DNA of 18,052 nucleotides from JBOGJI01 sp050747865 (GTDB lineage Bacteria > Acidobacteriota > Thermoanaerobaculia > Multivoradales > JAHEKO01): assembly GCA_050747865.1 (NCBI GenBank), contig JBOGJI010000051.1:1-18052 (forward strand), given 5' to 3'. Shown one piece after another: positions 6,502-13,786 of this stretch; position 1 is the stretch's first letter, and each line of letters opens with the position of its first letter. The notes beneath the pieces were generated by a model, which saw nothing but the letters and a program-made list of their open reading frames with translations, was not told the origin of the DNA and searched no databases. The position numbers were made by a program, and so were the translations under genes.

Positions 6502-8631
6502 ATGGACGAAAAGCAGGCCGCACGCCGCATCGATCAGCTCACCCGCGAGCTCCACCGCCACAACGAGCTCTACCACGTCCACTACCGCCCCGAGATCTCC
6601 GACGCCGAATACGACCGGCTCTTTCACGAGCTGAAGGAGCTGGAGGAGCGGTTCCCCGACCTCAAGCGGCCCGACTCGCCGACCCAGCGCGTCGGCGGCG
6701 CGCCTCTCGAGAGCCTCCCCAAGGCCGCGCACCTGGCCCCTATGCAGTCGCTCGACTCGTCGCAGGACGAAGCCGCGCTGCGGCGCTTCGACGAGCGGCT
6801 GCGGAACGCCCTTGGCGAGTCATCGGTGACCTACGTGGTCGAGCCCAAGTTCGACGGCGCCTCGATCGAGGTGGTCTACGAGGACGGCATCCTGGTGCGC
6901 GCCGTCACCCGCGGCGACGGCGTGGTGGGGGAGGCGGTCACCGAGAACGCGCGCACCATGCGCAACCTGCCGCTCGCCCTCGATGGGAAGAAGCGTCCGG
7001 CGCCCAGGCTCCTCGCCCTGCGCGGCGAGGTGCTGATGTACCTCGACGACTTCGAGCGCCTGAACGAGAGCTTGATCCAGGACGACGAGGAACCGTTCGC
7101 CAATCCGCGCAACGCCTCCGCCGGGGCGCTGCGGCAGCTCGACACCAGGCGCACCGCGCGGCTGCCGCTGCGCATCGTGCTCTACGACGTCCTGGCGGCG
7201 GAAGGGGACGGCTTCGCCAGCCAGTCGGACGTGCGCCAGGCGCTTGTCTCGTGGCGCCTGCCGGTCTCCGACCGCTGCCAGCGCGTCGAGTCGATCGACG
7301 GGGTGCTGGAGTTCTACGGCGAGCTGGAGAGGGAGCGCGACCACCTGCCGTACGAGGTAGACGGCATCGTGCTGAAGCTCGACGACCTGGCCGCCCGCGA
7401 GGAGCTCGGCGTCACCGCCCACCACCCGCGCTGGGCCTACGCCTACAAATTCCCGCCGCGCAAGGAGGTCACGGTCCTCGACCGCGTCTTCTGGAGTGTC
7501 GGACGCACCGGAGTGGTCACCCCGGTGGCGCTGCTGCGCCCGGTGGACATCGGCGGCGTCACCGTCAGCCGCGCCACCCTGCACAACCTGGACGAGCTCG
7601 AGCGCAAGGACGTGCGCCCAGGCGATCGCGTGCGCATCCAGCGCGCCGGCGACGTCATCCCCCAGGTCGTCGAGGTCATCCCCCCCGAGCCCCCTTCTGA
7701 AGCTGCCGGCCCGTCGCGAAGCGCCGGGCCGCAGGCGACGTCGCCCCCGGGGCCTCGCGCAAGCGCTCGGCCGGCCGGCCGTGGTTCGGCCCGCAAGCAG
7801 CCGGCGCGCAAGCGCCGAGGCCGCCGGCCGAAGCCGCCGAAGAAATGCCCCTCCTGCGGCACGCCGCTCGAAGAGCGCCGCCCCTTCGTCGTCTGTCCCA
7901 ACAGCTTCGGCTGCCCCGCCCAGCTCGTCGGACGCCTCGTGCACTTCGGCTCCCGACACGCCCTGGACGTCGAGGGATTGGGTGGCGAGACCGCCAAGCT
8001 CCTGGTGGAGAACGACTTGGTGCGCAGCCTGCCCGACCTCTTCGAGGTCCGCGCGGAGCAGCTCATCGAGCTCGAGGGCTTCGCCGAGAAGTCAGCGAAC
8101 GCGCTGGTCGCGGCGATCCGCCGCTCGGTGGACGGCGCGGACCTCGACCGCTTCCTCCACGCCCTCGGCATCCCGGAGGTCGGCCGCGCGGTGGCGCGCG
8201 CGCTGGCCGGCCACTTCGGCTCGTTCGAGGCGCTGCGTCAGGCCTCGGCCGAGGAGCTGCAGGAGGTGGACGGCGTCGGCCCCAAGATGGCCGAGCTGAT
8301 CGCCGGCTTCTTCGCCGATCCCGACAACGCCGCGGTGCTCGACCGCCTGCTCGCCGGCCCGGTCCGCCTCAAGTCGGCGCCCAGGCGCATCGCCGCCGCC
8401 GGCCCGCTGGCCGGCAAGACCTTCGTGTTCACCGGCGGCCTCGAGTCGATGAGCCGCGACGAGGCCAAGGCCAGGATCGAGGCCCTGGGCGCCAAGGCGG
8501 TCGGCTCGGTGAGCAAGAAGACCGACTACGTCGTCGTCGGCGACAGCCCCGGCTCCAAGGCCGACAAGGCGCGCGAGCTGGGCGTCGAGATCCTGGACGA
8601 GAAGCAGTTCGTGGAGCTGACCTCCTCATGA
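6502..8631 (+). CDS. ligA: NAD-dependent DNA ligase LigA
   Basis: The product has 709 residues from the ATG at 6502, just after the M24 stop; an in-frame ATG at 6457 lies inside that gene and was rejected. It seals nicks in replication and repair using NAD+. Domains in order: Ia (1-65, with YHVHYRPEISDAEYDRL-type NMN-binding residues), adenylation domain with the KFDG nucleophile K116, OB fold (about 325-395), Zn finger with C449, C452, C465 and C471, helix-hairpin-helix array (about 485-610) and a C-terminal BRCT (635-709). Between the OB fold and the Zn finger there is an extra stretch of roughly 50 residues (about 396-447) rich in Ala, Pro, Arg and Ser and strongly basic at its end, which most LigA proteins lack. 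The gene ends with an ATGA overlap into polX. Confidence 0.97.
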   Translation: MDEKQAARRIDQLTRELHRHNELYHVHYRPEISDAEYDRLFHELKELEERFPDLKRPDSPTQRVGGAPLESLPKAAHLAPMQSLDSSQDEAALRRFDERLRNALGESSVTYVVEPKFDGASIEVVYEDGILVRAVTRGDGVVGEAVTENARTMRNLPLALDGKKRPAPRLLALRGEVLMYLDDFERLNESLIQDDEEPFANPRNASAGALRQLDTRRTARLPLRIVLYDVLAAEGDGFASQSDVRQALVSWRLPVSDRCQRVESIDGVLEFYGELERERDHLPYEVDGIVLKLDDLAAREELGVTAHHPRWAYAYKFPPRKEVTVLDRVFWSVGRTGVVTPVALLRPVDIGGVTVSRATLHNLDELERKDVRPGDRVRIQRAGDVIPQVVEVIPPEPPSEAAGPSRSAGPQATSPPGPRASARPAGRGSARKQPARKRRGRRPKPPKKCPSCGTPLEERRPFVVCPNSFGCPAQLVGRLVHFGSRHALDVEGLGGETAKLLVENDLVRSLPDLFEVRAEQLIELEGFAEKSANALVAAIRRSVDGADLDRFLHALGIPEVGRAVARALAGHFGSFEALRQASAEELQEVDGVGPKMAELIAGFFADPDNAAVLDRLLAGPVRLKSAPRRIAAAGPLAGKTFVFTGGLESMSRDEAKARIEALGAKAVGSVSKKTDYVVVGDSPGSKADKARELGVEILDEKQFVELTSS

Positions 8632-10376
8632 CCAACCTCGAGATCTCGCGCATCCTCGAGAGCATGGCCGACCTCCTGGAGATCCAGGGCGCCAACCCGT
8701 TCCGAGTCCGCGCCTACCGCAACGCCGCCGGCATGATCGGGGATCACTCGACGCCGCTCGAAAAGCTCGTCGCGGCGGGCGAGGACCTCTCCAAGCTCCC
8801 CACCATCGGCAAGGACCTGGCGGCCCAGATCGCCGAGCTGATCGAGACCGGCAAGCTCGCCATGCTCGAGGAGCTGGCCGCCCAGGTGCCCGCCACCCTG
8901 ATCGACCTCGTGGGCATCCAGGGCGTCGGGCCCAAGAAGGCCAAGAAGCTCTGGCAGGAGCTGGACATCACCACCATCGACGCCCTCGAGGAGGCGGCGA
9001 AGAGCGGCAAGGTCGCCGCGCTCGAGGGCTTCGGCGCCAAGAGCCAGGAGAAGATCCTCGCCGGCATCGCCCAGTTCCGGCAGCACCAGCAGCGGATGAA
9101 GCTCTCCGACGCGGACCAGCTTGTGGAGCCGCTGCTCGAGCACCTGCGGGCGGTGAAGGGACTGAAATACCTGGACGTCGCCGGCAGCCTGCGCCGCCGT
9201 CGCGAGACCATCGGCGACTTCGACCTCCTGGCCTGCTCGAAGGATCCGAAGAAGGTCATGGAGCGCTTCCTCGCCTATCCCCAGATCGCCGACGTCGAGA
9301 TGTCCGGCGACACCCGCGCCAGCGTCCGCCTCGACTCCGGCGTCGACGTCGACCTGCGGGTGGTGGAGGAGCGCAGCTACGGCGCCGCCCTGGTCTACTT
9401 CACCGGCAACAAGGCGCACAACATCAAGCTGCGCGAGCGCGGCCAGGAGCGCGGCCTGCGCATCTCCGAGTACGGGGTCTTCAAGGAATCAGGCGACGAG
9501 GAGGCGGGGGACCCCTGGGCCGGAGAGTGGATCGCCGGCAAGACCGAGGAGGACGTCTACGCCGCCGTCGACCTCCCCTGGATGCCGCCGGAGCTGCGCG
9601 AGGACCGAGGCGAGATCGCCGCCGCCGAAAAGGACGAGCTGCCCGACCTCGTCACCCTCGACGACATGCGCGGCGACCTGCAGATGCACTCCACCTGGTC
9701 CGACGGCAAGAGCTCGATCGAGGAGATGCTGATCGCCTGCGTCGCGCGCGGCTACGAGTACTTCGCCCTGACCGATCACTCCAAGTCGCTCGCCATGACC
9801 GGCGGCATGGACGCCAAGAAGATCCGCCGGCAGTGGAAGGAGATCGAGGAGGTCCAGGCCCGCCACCCCGAGATCCGGCTGCTCAAGAGCCAGGAGATCG
9901 ACATCCTCGCCGACGGGTCTCTCGACCAGGACGAGGACGTCGTCGAGCAGCTCGACCTGGTGCTGGTCTCCGTCCACTCCCGCTTCGAGCTCCCCGGCCC
10001 CAAGCAGACCGAGCGCATCCTGAGGGCCGTGCGACACCCGCGGGTCAATATCCTCGCCCACCCGACCGGCCGCCTCATCAACCGCCGCCCGCCGTTCGAC
10101 CTCGACCTCGAGGAGATCCTCGCCGCCTGCGTCGAGCACAACGTCGCCGTCGAGCTGAACGCCCACCCCGAGCGCCTCGACCTCAAAGACACCCACCTGA
10201 TGCGCGCCAAGGAGCTGGGCGCCAAGATCGTCATCTCCACCGACGCCCACCGCACCACCGAGCTCGCCCTCATGCGCTATGGGCTGGACCAGGCCCGCCG
10301 CGCCTGGCTCACCAAGAAAGACGTCCTCAACACCCGCCCGTTGAGCCAACTACTCAAGGCCCTGAAGAAGAGCTGA
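8628..10376 (+). CDS. polX: DNA polymerase/3'-5' exonuclease PolX (X-family polymerase with PHP domain)
   Basis: The product has 582 residues. The start ATG at 8628 overlaps the ligA stop (ATGA), implying translational coupling. Family X polymerases fill short gaps in base-excision or end-joining repair. Seen in order: HhH-type 8-kDa domain (1-75), a second HhH (LVGIQGVGPKKAKKL, 94-108), palm with GSLRRRRETIGDFDLL holding D197 and D199, and the third acidic residue in GVDVDLRVV (D240 or D242). The C-terminal PHP nuclease domain (about 345-570) shows DLQMHSTWSDG (H354), LTDHSKS (H384), QEIDIL (E423), VSVHSRF (H450), ILAHPTGR (H478) and STDAHR (D539, H541), so the metal-dependent exonuclease looks intact. 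Together with ligA this makes a gap-filling and sealing pair. Confidence 0.96.
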   Translation: MTNLEISRILESMADLLEIQGANPFRVRAYRNAAGMIGDHSTPLEKLVAAGEDLSKLPTIGKDLAAQIAELIETGKLAMLEELAAQVPATLIDLVGIQGVGPKKAKKLWQELDITTIDALEEAAKSGKVAALEGFGAKSQEKILAGIAQFRQHQQRMKLSDADQLVEPLLEHLRAVKGLKYLDVAGSLRRRRETIGDFDLLACSKDPKKVMERFLAYPQIADVEMSGDTRASVRLDSGVDVDLRVVEERSYGAALVYFTGNKAHNIKLRERGQERGLRISEYGVFKESGDEEAGDPWAGEWIAGKTEEDVYAAVDLPWMPPELREDRGEIAAAEKDELPDLVTLDDMRGDLQMHSTWSDGKSSIEEMLIACVARGYEYFALTDHSKSLAMTGGMDAKKIRRQWKEIEEVQARHPEIRLLKSQEIDILADGSLDQDEDVVEQLDLVLVSVHSRFELPGPKQTERILRAVRHPRVNILAHPTGRLINRRPPFDLDLEEILAACVEHNVAVELNAHPERLDLKDTHLMRAKELGAKIVISTDAHRTTELALMRYGLDQARRAWLTKKDVLNTRPLSQLLKALKKS

Positions 10377-10432
10377 GACCTACCGCCGATGCGGGAGATC
10401 AGTCGTAAAATAGAGCCATTGAGGTGAGTCCG

Positions 10433-10735
10433 ATGAAGCACGAAATCCACACCGTAACCCGGTTCGAGCGGATTGGGACCTACGCGCTGCGCGTCGAGTT
10501 CGAGGACGGAACGGCTCAGGAGATCGACTTCGAACCCGTGCTGGTAGGCGGTATCTTCGCGCCGCTACGCGACCCGGCTGTCTTCAACCAGGTGCGCCTC
10601 GACCCGGAGGCAGCTACACTGGTCTGGCCGACAGGTGCTGATTTCGACCCGGCCACCCTCTACGATTGGCCGAATGCAGTCGACGAGCTCGCCGCACGGG
10701 TGGGCACCTGGGAACCGGTTTCCGCAGTCCCTTAA
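10433..10735 (+). CDS. DUF2442 domain protein
   Basis: The product has 100 residues from the ATG at 10433, preceded by GGTGAG at a 5-nt spacing; an in-frame GTG at 10424 lies inside that Shine-Dalgarno stretch and is rejected. The sequence (ALRVEFEDGTAQEIDFEPVL, then a VRLDPEAATLVWPTGADFDP block and an LYDW end) is the compact all-beta plus helix pattern of DUF2442. These proteins often sit beside a DUF4160 protein and have been proposed to belong to toxin-antitoxin-like pairs; no DUF4160 partner is visible here. TAAAAT at 10406-10411 could be a -10 box. Third-position G/C looks lower than in polX, hinting at later arrival. Function unknown. Confidence 0.8.
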   Translation: MKHEIHTVTRFERIGTYALRVEFEDGTAQEIDFEPVLVGGIFAPLRDPAVFNQVRLDPEAATLVWPTGADFDPATLYDWPNAVDELAARVGTWEPVSAVP

Positions 10736-10926
10736 CGGGCTCCTTCAACCGGCACGGTCGCATCTGCCCACGGCCTCTCGAGCGATTCCTGAGCTCCGAC
10801 TAGATCGGCGACCTCGGCGAGCAACGCGTCCGCTTGGGCGTCGTACGCTCTTGCCAGTCGAGCTTCGATCTCGCGGTGCTCATCCGTCGTGACATTGAGC
10901 TGGGCCGAGTCTTGCGGAGCATGCAC
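10732..10926 (-). CDS. Possible small hypothetical protein (64 residues)
   Basis: This is a short leftward reading frame starting with GTG at 10926. The product is hydrophilic and predicted helical (TTDEHREIEARLARAYDAQ), resembling small antitoxin-like or regulatory helices only in composition; I recognise no family. Its stop and that of the DUF2442 gene share one palindromic TTAA. It starts 18 bp from the divergent arginase-like gene. No convincing Shine-Dalgarno sequence is present. It fills an otherwise empty 200-bp gap, which is the main argument for it. It may be spurious, as long random frames are common at this G+C content. Confidence 0.3.
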   Translation of the reverse strand: MHAPQDSAQLNVTTDEHREIEARLARAYDAQADALLAEVADLVGAQESLERPWADATVPVEGAR

Positions 10927-10943
10927 TACGCTAGACTACCGCA

Positions 10944-11687
10944 GTGACACGGATCGTCGTCCCATATCACCTCGACGAGCACCTACCGGATCTCGACGCG
11001 CCGGTCGAGGCCGATGCGGTTGTAACTGTCGAGCTGCCGGACGGCGATTCGTGGGGGCGGATGGCACACCTCTACGACTTAGTTGCGGAGAACGTGGCCG
11101 ATGCGGTGCGGCGCGGGGATCGGCCGGTGGTGGTGTCCGGCGACTGCACGACGTCGCTCGCCGTCGTCGCCGGTCTGCAGCGCGCGGGAGTTTCACCGGC
11201 CATCGTGTGGTTCGATGCGCACGGTGACGTCCAGACATTGGAGACGACGACCTCCGGGTACCTGGGCGGGATGCCGCTGCGCATCCTCGCGGGCTATCGT
11301 CCCGAGCTCATCGCCGACGGGCTCGGTCTGCGGCCCGTGCCCGAGGACCGAATCGTCCTCGTGGATGCGCGCGATCTCGACCCGCCCGAGATGGAATACC
11401 TCGAACACTCGGCGGTTCGTCGGTACCCGGTAGGGGTGTTGACGGCGGAGCGCACCCCAGACGAGCCGATCTACCTGCACGTCGACTTCGATGTCGTCGA
11501 TCCGGAGGAGTTGCCGGGTCAGCTCATCCCGGCGCCCGGCGGGCCGAGCCTGCAGACGGTCGCCGAAGGGCTGCGTCGCATCATGGAGACTGGTCGGGTT
11601 GCCGCCGTCGGCGTGGCTTGCACGTGGCGCCCGGGCGCTGGCGCATCCGAACGCGCGCGCGAGGCGCTCGCCGCAGCGGGGATCTAG
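10944..11687 (+). CDS. Arginase/agmatinase-fold protein with GDC variant motif
   Basis: The product has 247 residues starting at GTG 10944; no Shine-Dalgarno sequence is visible and the start may be near-leaderless. The ureohydrolase motifs are recognisable: SGDCTTS (65-71) in place of GGDHS, WFDAHGDVQT (89-98) for DAHAD, and HVDFDVVDP (179-187) for the SxDxDxxDP motif. D91, H93, D95, D181 and D183 are metal-ligand candidates, but the His of GGDH is Cys68. At about 247 residues it is shorter than arginases (about 300). The Cys variant occurs in a subgroup of 'arginase family' proteins of unknown substrate, so I would not call it arginase. Hydrolysis of a guanidino or formimino compound is the family expectation. 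No arginine or agmatine pathway genes are nearby. Confidence 0.85.
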   Translation: MTRIVVPYHLDEHLPDLDAPVEADAVVTVELPDGDSWGRMAHLYDLVAENVADAVRRGDRPVVVSGDCTTSLAVVAGLQRAGVSPAIVWFDAHGDVQTLETTTSGYLGGMPLRILAGYRPELIADGLGLRPVPEDRIVLVDARDLDPPEMEYLEHSAVRRYPVGVLTAERTPDEPIYLHVDFDVVDPEELPGQLIPAPGGPSLQTVAEGLRRIMETGRVAAVGVACTWRPGAGASERAREALAAAGI

Positions 11688-11709
11688 CCGAGTACGGTCG
11701 GCCGCCGAG

Positions 11710-11936
11710 ATGGTGTCTGCCGGGTACTCAGGAACGCCGCTGGTCGGGAAGCTTGGGATCCGTCCGGGATGATCTGGATCTCCTGGCCCAAACGCGCGTC
11801 CAAGTTTGCGACCGACGTGACCGAGGATGTCGTGCGGCTCATCGCCCTCCCGCTCGGCCTGGTGGACGTCAAGGTCTGCGCGGTCGACGACGTCTGGTCG
11901 GGCCTGAAGCTCGTGGTGCGCAAGGAGCTACGGTGA
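11710..11936 (+). pseudogene. Decayed DUF3052 gene (internal deletion plus frameshift)
   Basis: Two pieces of a DUF3052-family protein lie in different frames. The first runs from the ATG at 11710 as MVSAGYSGTPLVGKLGIRPG and stops at TGA 11770-11772. The second, 55 codons from ATG 11769 to TGA 11934-11936, begins MIWISWPKRASKFATDVTED and ends GLKLVVRKELR. Family members of about 130-140 residues carry the same N-terminal AGYSGTPL block and C-terminal WPKKAS/TDLTEDVVR/CAVDETWSGLK block, but with some 50-65 residues between. That middle is gone here and the two ends meet out of frame. The C-terminal piece could still be translated through the ATGA overlap. This pseudogene accounts for most of the 305 bp between 11687 and 11993; the rest (11937-11992) shows nothing beyond the next gene's Shine-Dalgarno sequence. 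Confidence 0.8.
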
Positions 11937-11992
11937 TGCGGTCGGGATGCGTTCCATACGATCGAGAGGCGGTATCGGGTCTCTGAGGAGCG

Positions 11993-12331
11993 ATGTACGA
12001 GTCGAGGACGCAGCCGCCTCTGCCCTGGCGCGGATTTCTCCGCCGACTGCTGCTACACGGCTTGGCGGCCATCACCCTGGTGGCCGTGTCGCTGCTCATC
12101 GGCGTGGGCGGCCATGTCTATTTCGAGCGGCTGAGCTGGCACGACGCCTTCCTCAACGCCGCGACGATGCTGGCCGGGATGGGGCCGGTCGACCTCCCGC
12201 GGACGACCGGAGGCAAGGTCTTTGCCGGCCTCTATGCGCTGTATACCGGGCTCGTGTTCCTGGCCGCCGCGGGCACCCTCTTCGCTCCGGTGGTCCACCG
12301 CCTGCTGCACAAGTTCCACTGGGATCAGTAG
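11993..12331 (+). CDS. Small two-helix ion-channel-like membrane protein
   Basis: The product has 112 residues; GAGGAG ends 2 nt before the ATG. Topology is TM1 (about 20-40), a re-entrant-looking segment (48-66, WHDAFLNAATMLAGMGPV) and TM2 (75-103), followed by a short basic His-rich tail. This is the TM-pore-TM plan of KcsA-type channels, and the segment aligns by pattern with the pore helix and filter of the Ion_trans_2 family. The potassium signature TVGYG is replaced by LAGMGPV, so potassium selectivity cannot be assumed. It may be a degenerate channel or a structural protein of the same fold. It is a single gene; its TAG directly abuts the stop of the convergent symporter gene. Confidence 0.6.
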   Translation: MYESRTQPPLPWRGFLRRLLLHGLAAITLVAVSLLIGVGGHVYFERLSWHDAFLNAATMLAGMGPVDLPRTTGGKVFAGLYALYTGLVFLAAAGTLFAPVVHRLLHKFHWDQ

Positions 12332-13753
12332 CTACGCTCTGAGGCGTTCGCGTGTCCCGGCCAGGGCGATGGCGAGGGCGACGAAGAACGGCGCCAGGCG
12401 CTCCACCGCGTCGCCGGGTGCGTCGGGCAAGACGCTCAAGAGCACGGTGGCGACGGCGCCCGTGAGCATGGCGGCGAGGCGGAACGGTGCCGCCACCCGG
12501 CCGCGCCAGAGCAGCACCAGGAGGAGCGGCCCGAACGCGTTGCCCAAGACCTGCCATGCGAAGAGCACGCGCCGGAAGATCGTGCTCGGGAAATAGAGCG
12601 CCAGGATCACGGCGCCGACCCCGAGAACCAGCACCACCGCGCGGTCGAGCGCCACCGAGTCGCGGCCGCGGCGCAGGTCGTGGCTCACGGCGCTGCCCGC
12701 CACCAGGAGCTGGCTGTCGACCGTCGACATGATGGCGGCGAGGACGCCACCGGTGACGAGGCCGCCGAGGACGGCGGGCAGCAGGCCGACGGTGAGCTCG
12801 GTCAGCGCCGACTCCGGGTCGGCCAACTCCGGCAAGAGCACGCGTCCGCTCCATCCCAGGATCACCATGCCGACGTAGATCATCACCGCCCAGGTGAGTG
12901 CCAGGCGGCGCGCGAAACCCACCTCGTCGCCCGACCTCATCGCCATGAAGCGATTGACCACGTGCGGCTGTCCGGGATAGCCCAGGCCGATCCCGAAGAG
13001 GCCGGCCACGAAGACCAAAGTGAGCAGGAGCCCCGGCTGGTCGACGACGCGGAGCAGCGAAGGCTCGCCCAGAGCGGCCAGGCCCTCCCACAGCGCCGCG
13101 GGACCGCCCACCGCCATCAGCGCCACCACCGGCAGGACCAGGGCGACGAACAGCATCATCAGGCCCTGCACGGCGTCGGTGACGCTGGCGGCCCAGAAGC
13201 CGCCGAGGAAGACGTAGACCACCACCACCACGGCGCCGGCGATCATCGCGGTCGCCGGGCTCACCGGCAGCGCGGTGGAGATCGCGGCGCCCGCCGCCTG
13301 GAACTGGGCGGCGATGTAGAAGACGAAGCAGAACAGGATGACGGCCGCGCCCAGCACCCGCATGCGCCACGCCGTCCGGGCGTCGGTGCCGCGGGTGAGG
13401 AACTGCACCAGCGTGAGCGCGTTTCCCTCGCGGCTCATGCTCTGCAGCCGCGGCGCCACCAGGTACCAGTTGATGGCGAAGCCGGAGATGACCGCCGGCA
13501 CCAGCCAGACGGCCTGTAGCCCCCAGGCGTACGCAGCTCCGCTGACGCCGAGCAGCGTCCACGCCGAAGACGAGCTGGCCGAGGCCGAGAGCGCCGCCAC
13601 CACCGGCCCCAGCCGGCGCCCCCCGAGATGGAAGTCCGCGGTGTCACCTACCCGCCGCTGCGCCCAGACGCCGACGCCGAGCAGCACGGCCAGGTAGGCG
13701 ACCAGCGTGGCCGCGATCACCGGCGGAGGATAGCGGAGATGGAGTACGATCAC
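12332..13753 (-). CDS. putP: Sodium/solute symporter, PutP-like (probable Na+/proline symporter)
   Basis: The product has 473 residues from the GTG at 13753, whose GGGAGG lies only 2 nt upstream; a second GTG at 13720 is possible but has no Shine-Dalgarno sequence. The protein is almost entirely hydrophobic, consistent with the 13 membrane helices of the SSS family. PutP-type landmarks: LGGRRLGPVVAALSASASSS in the first core helices, GLGYPGQPHVVNRFMAMR as in the PutP GLGYFGQPH block, and GVLAAIMSTVDSQLLVAGS, containing the Ser/Thr pair of the sodium-binding Na2 site. It should import a solute, most likely proline, with Na+. Substrate identity is inferred from motif similarity, and no proline catabolic gene is adjacent. 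The start lies 33 bp from the divergent DUF5996 gene. Confidence 0.85.
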   Translation of the reverse strand: MIVLHLRYPPPVIAATLVAYLAVLLGVGVWAQRRVGDTADFHLGGRRLGPVVAALSASASSSSAWTLLGVSGAAYAWGLQAVWLVPAVISGFAINWYLVAPRLQSMSREGNALTLVQFLTRGTDARTAWRMRVLGAAVILFCFVFYIAAQFQAAGAAISTALPVSPATAMIAGAVVVVVYVFLGGFWAASVTDAVQGLMMLFVALVLPVVALMAVGGPAALWEGLAALGEPSLLRVVDQPGLLLTLVFVAGLFGIGLGYPGQPHVVNRFMAMRSGDEVGFARRLALTWAVMIYVGMVILGWSGRVLLPELADPESALTELTVGLLPAVLGGLVTGGVLAAIMSTVDSQLLVAGSAVSHDLRRGRDSVALDRAVVLVLGVGAVILALYFPSTIFRRVLFAWQVLGNAFGPLLLVLLWRGRVAAPFRLAAMLTGAVATVLLSVLPDAPGDAVERLAPFFVALAIALAGTRERLRA

Positions 13754-13786
13754 CGCCTCCCTCGGTCTGGCACGTAAGAGGTGACT

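Noticed and set aside
5286..6530. 414-residue leftward frame opposite the M24 peptidase
   Set aside because: It overlaps the whole peptidase gene, whose five metal ligands are intact, and its own product shows no family pattern.
7845..8627. Upstream extension of the polX frame within ligA
   Set aside because: The translation there is an Arg/Pro-rich out-of-frame reading of ligA; the PolX domain starts precisely at the ATG at 8628.
8526..10349. Two long leftward frames opposite polX (8526-9419 and 9489-10349)
   Set aside because: Both are Leu/Gly/Asp/Val-rich antisense shadows of a complete PolX with all catalytic motifs.
10732..10926. Toxin-antitoxin pair formed by the DUF2442 gene and the small leftward frame
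   Set aside because: The genes converge instead of forming an operon, neither matches a known toxin, and the small frame itself is uncertain; kept only as a weak hypothetical.
12153..13562. 469-residue leftward frame in a second frame over the symporter
   Set aside because: The product is Arg/Gly/Ala-rich without membrane segments, while the other frame gives a full PutP-like protein.
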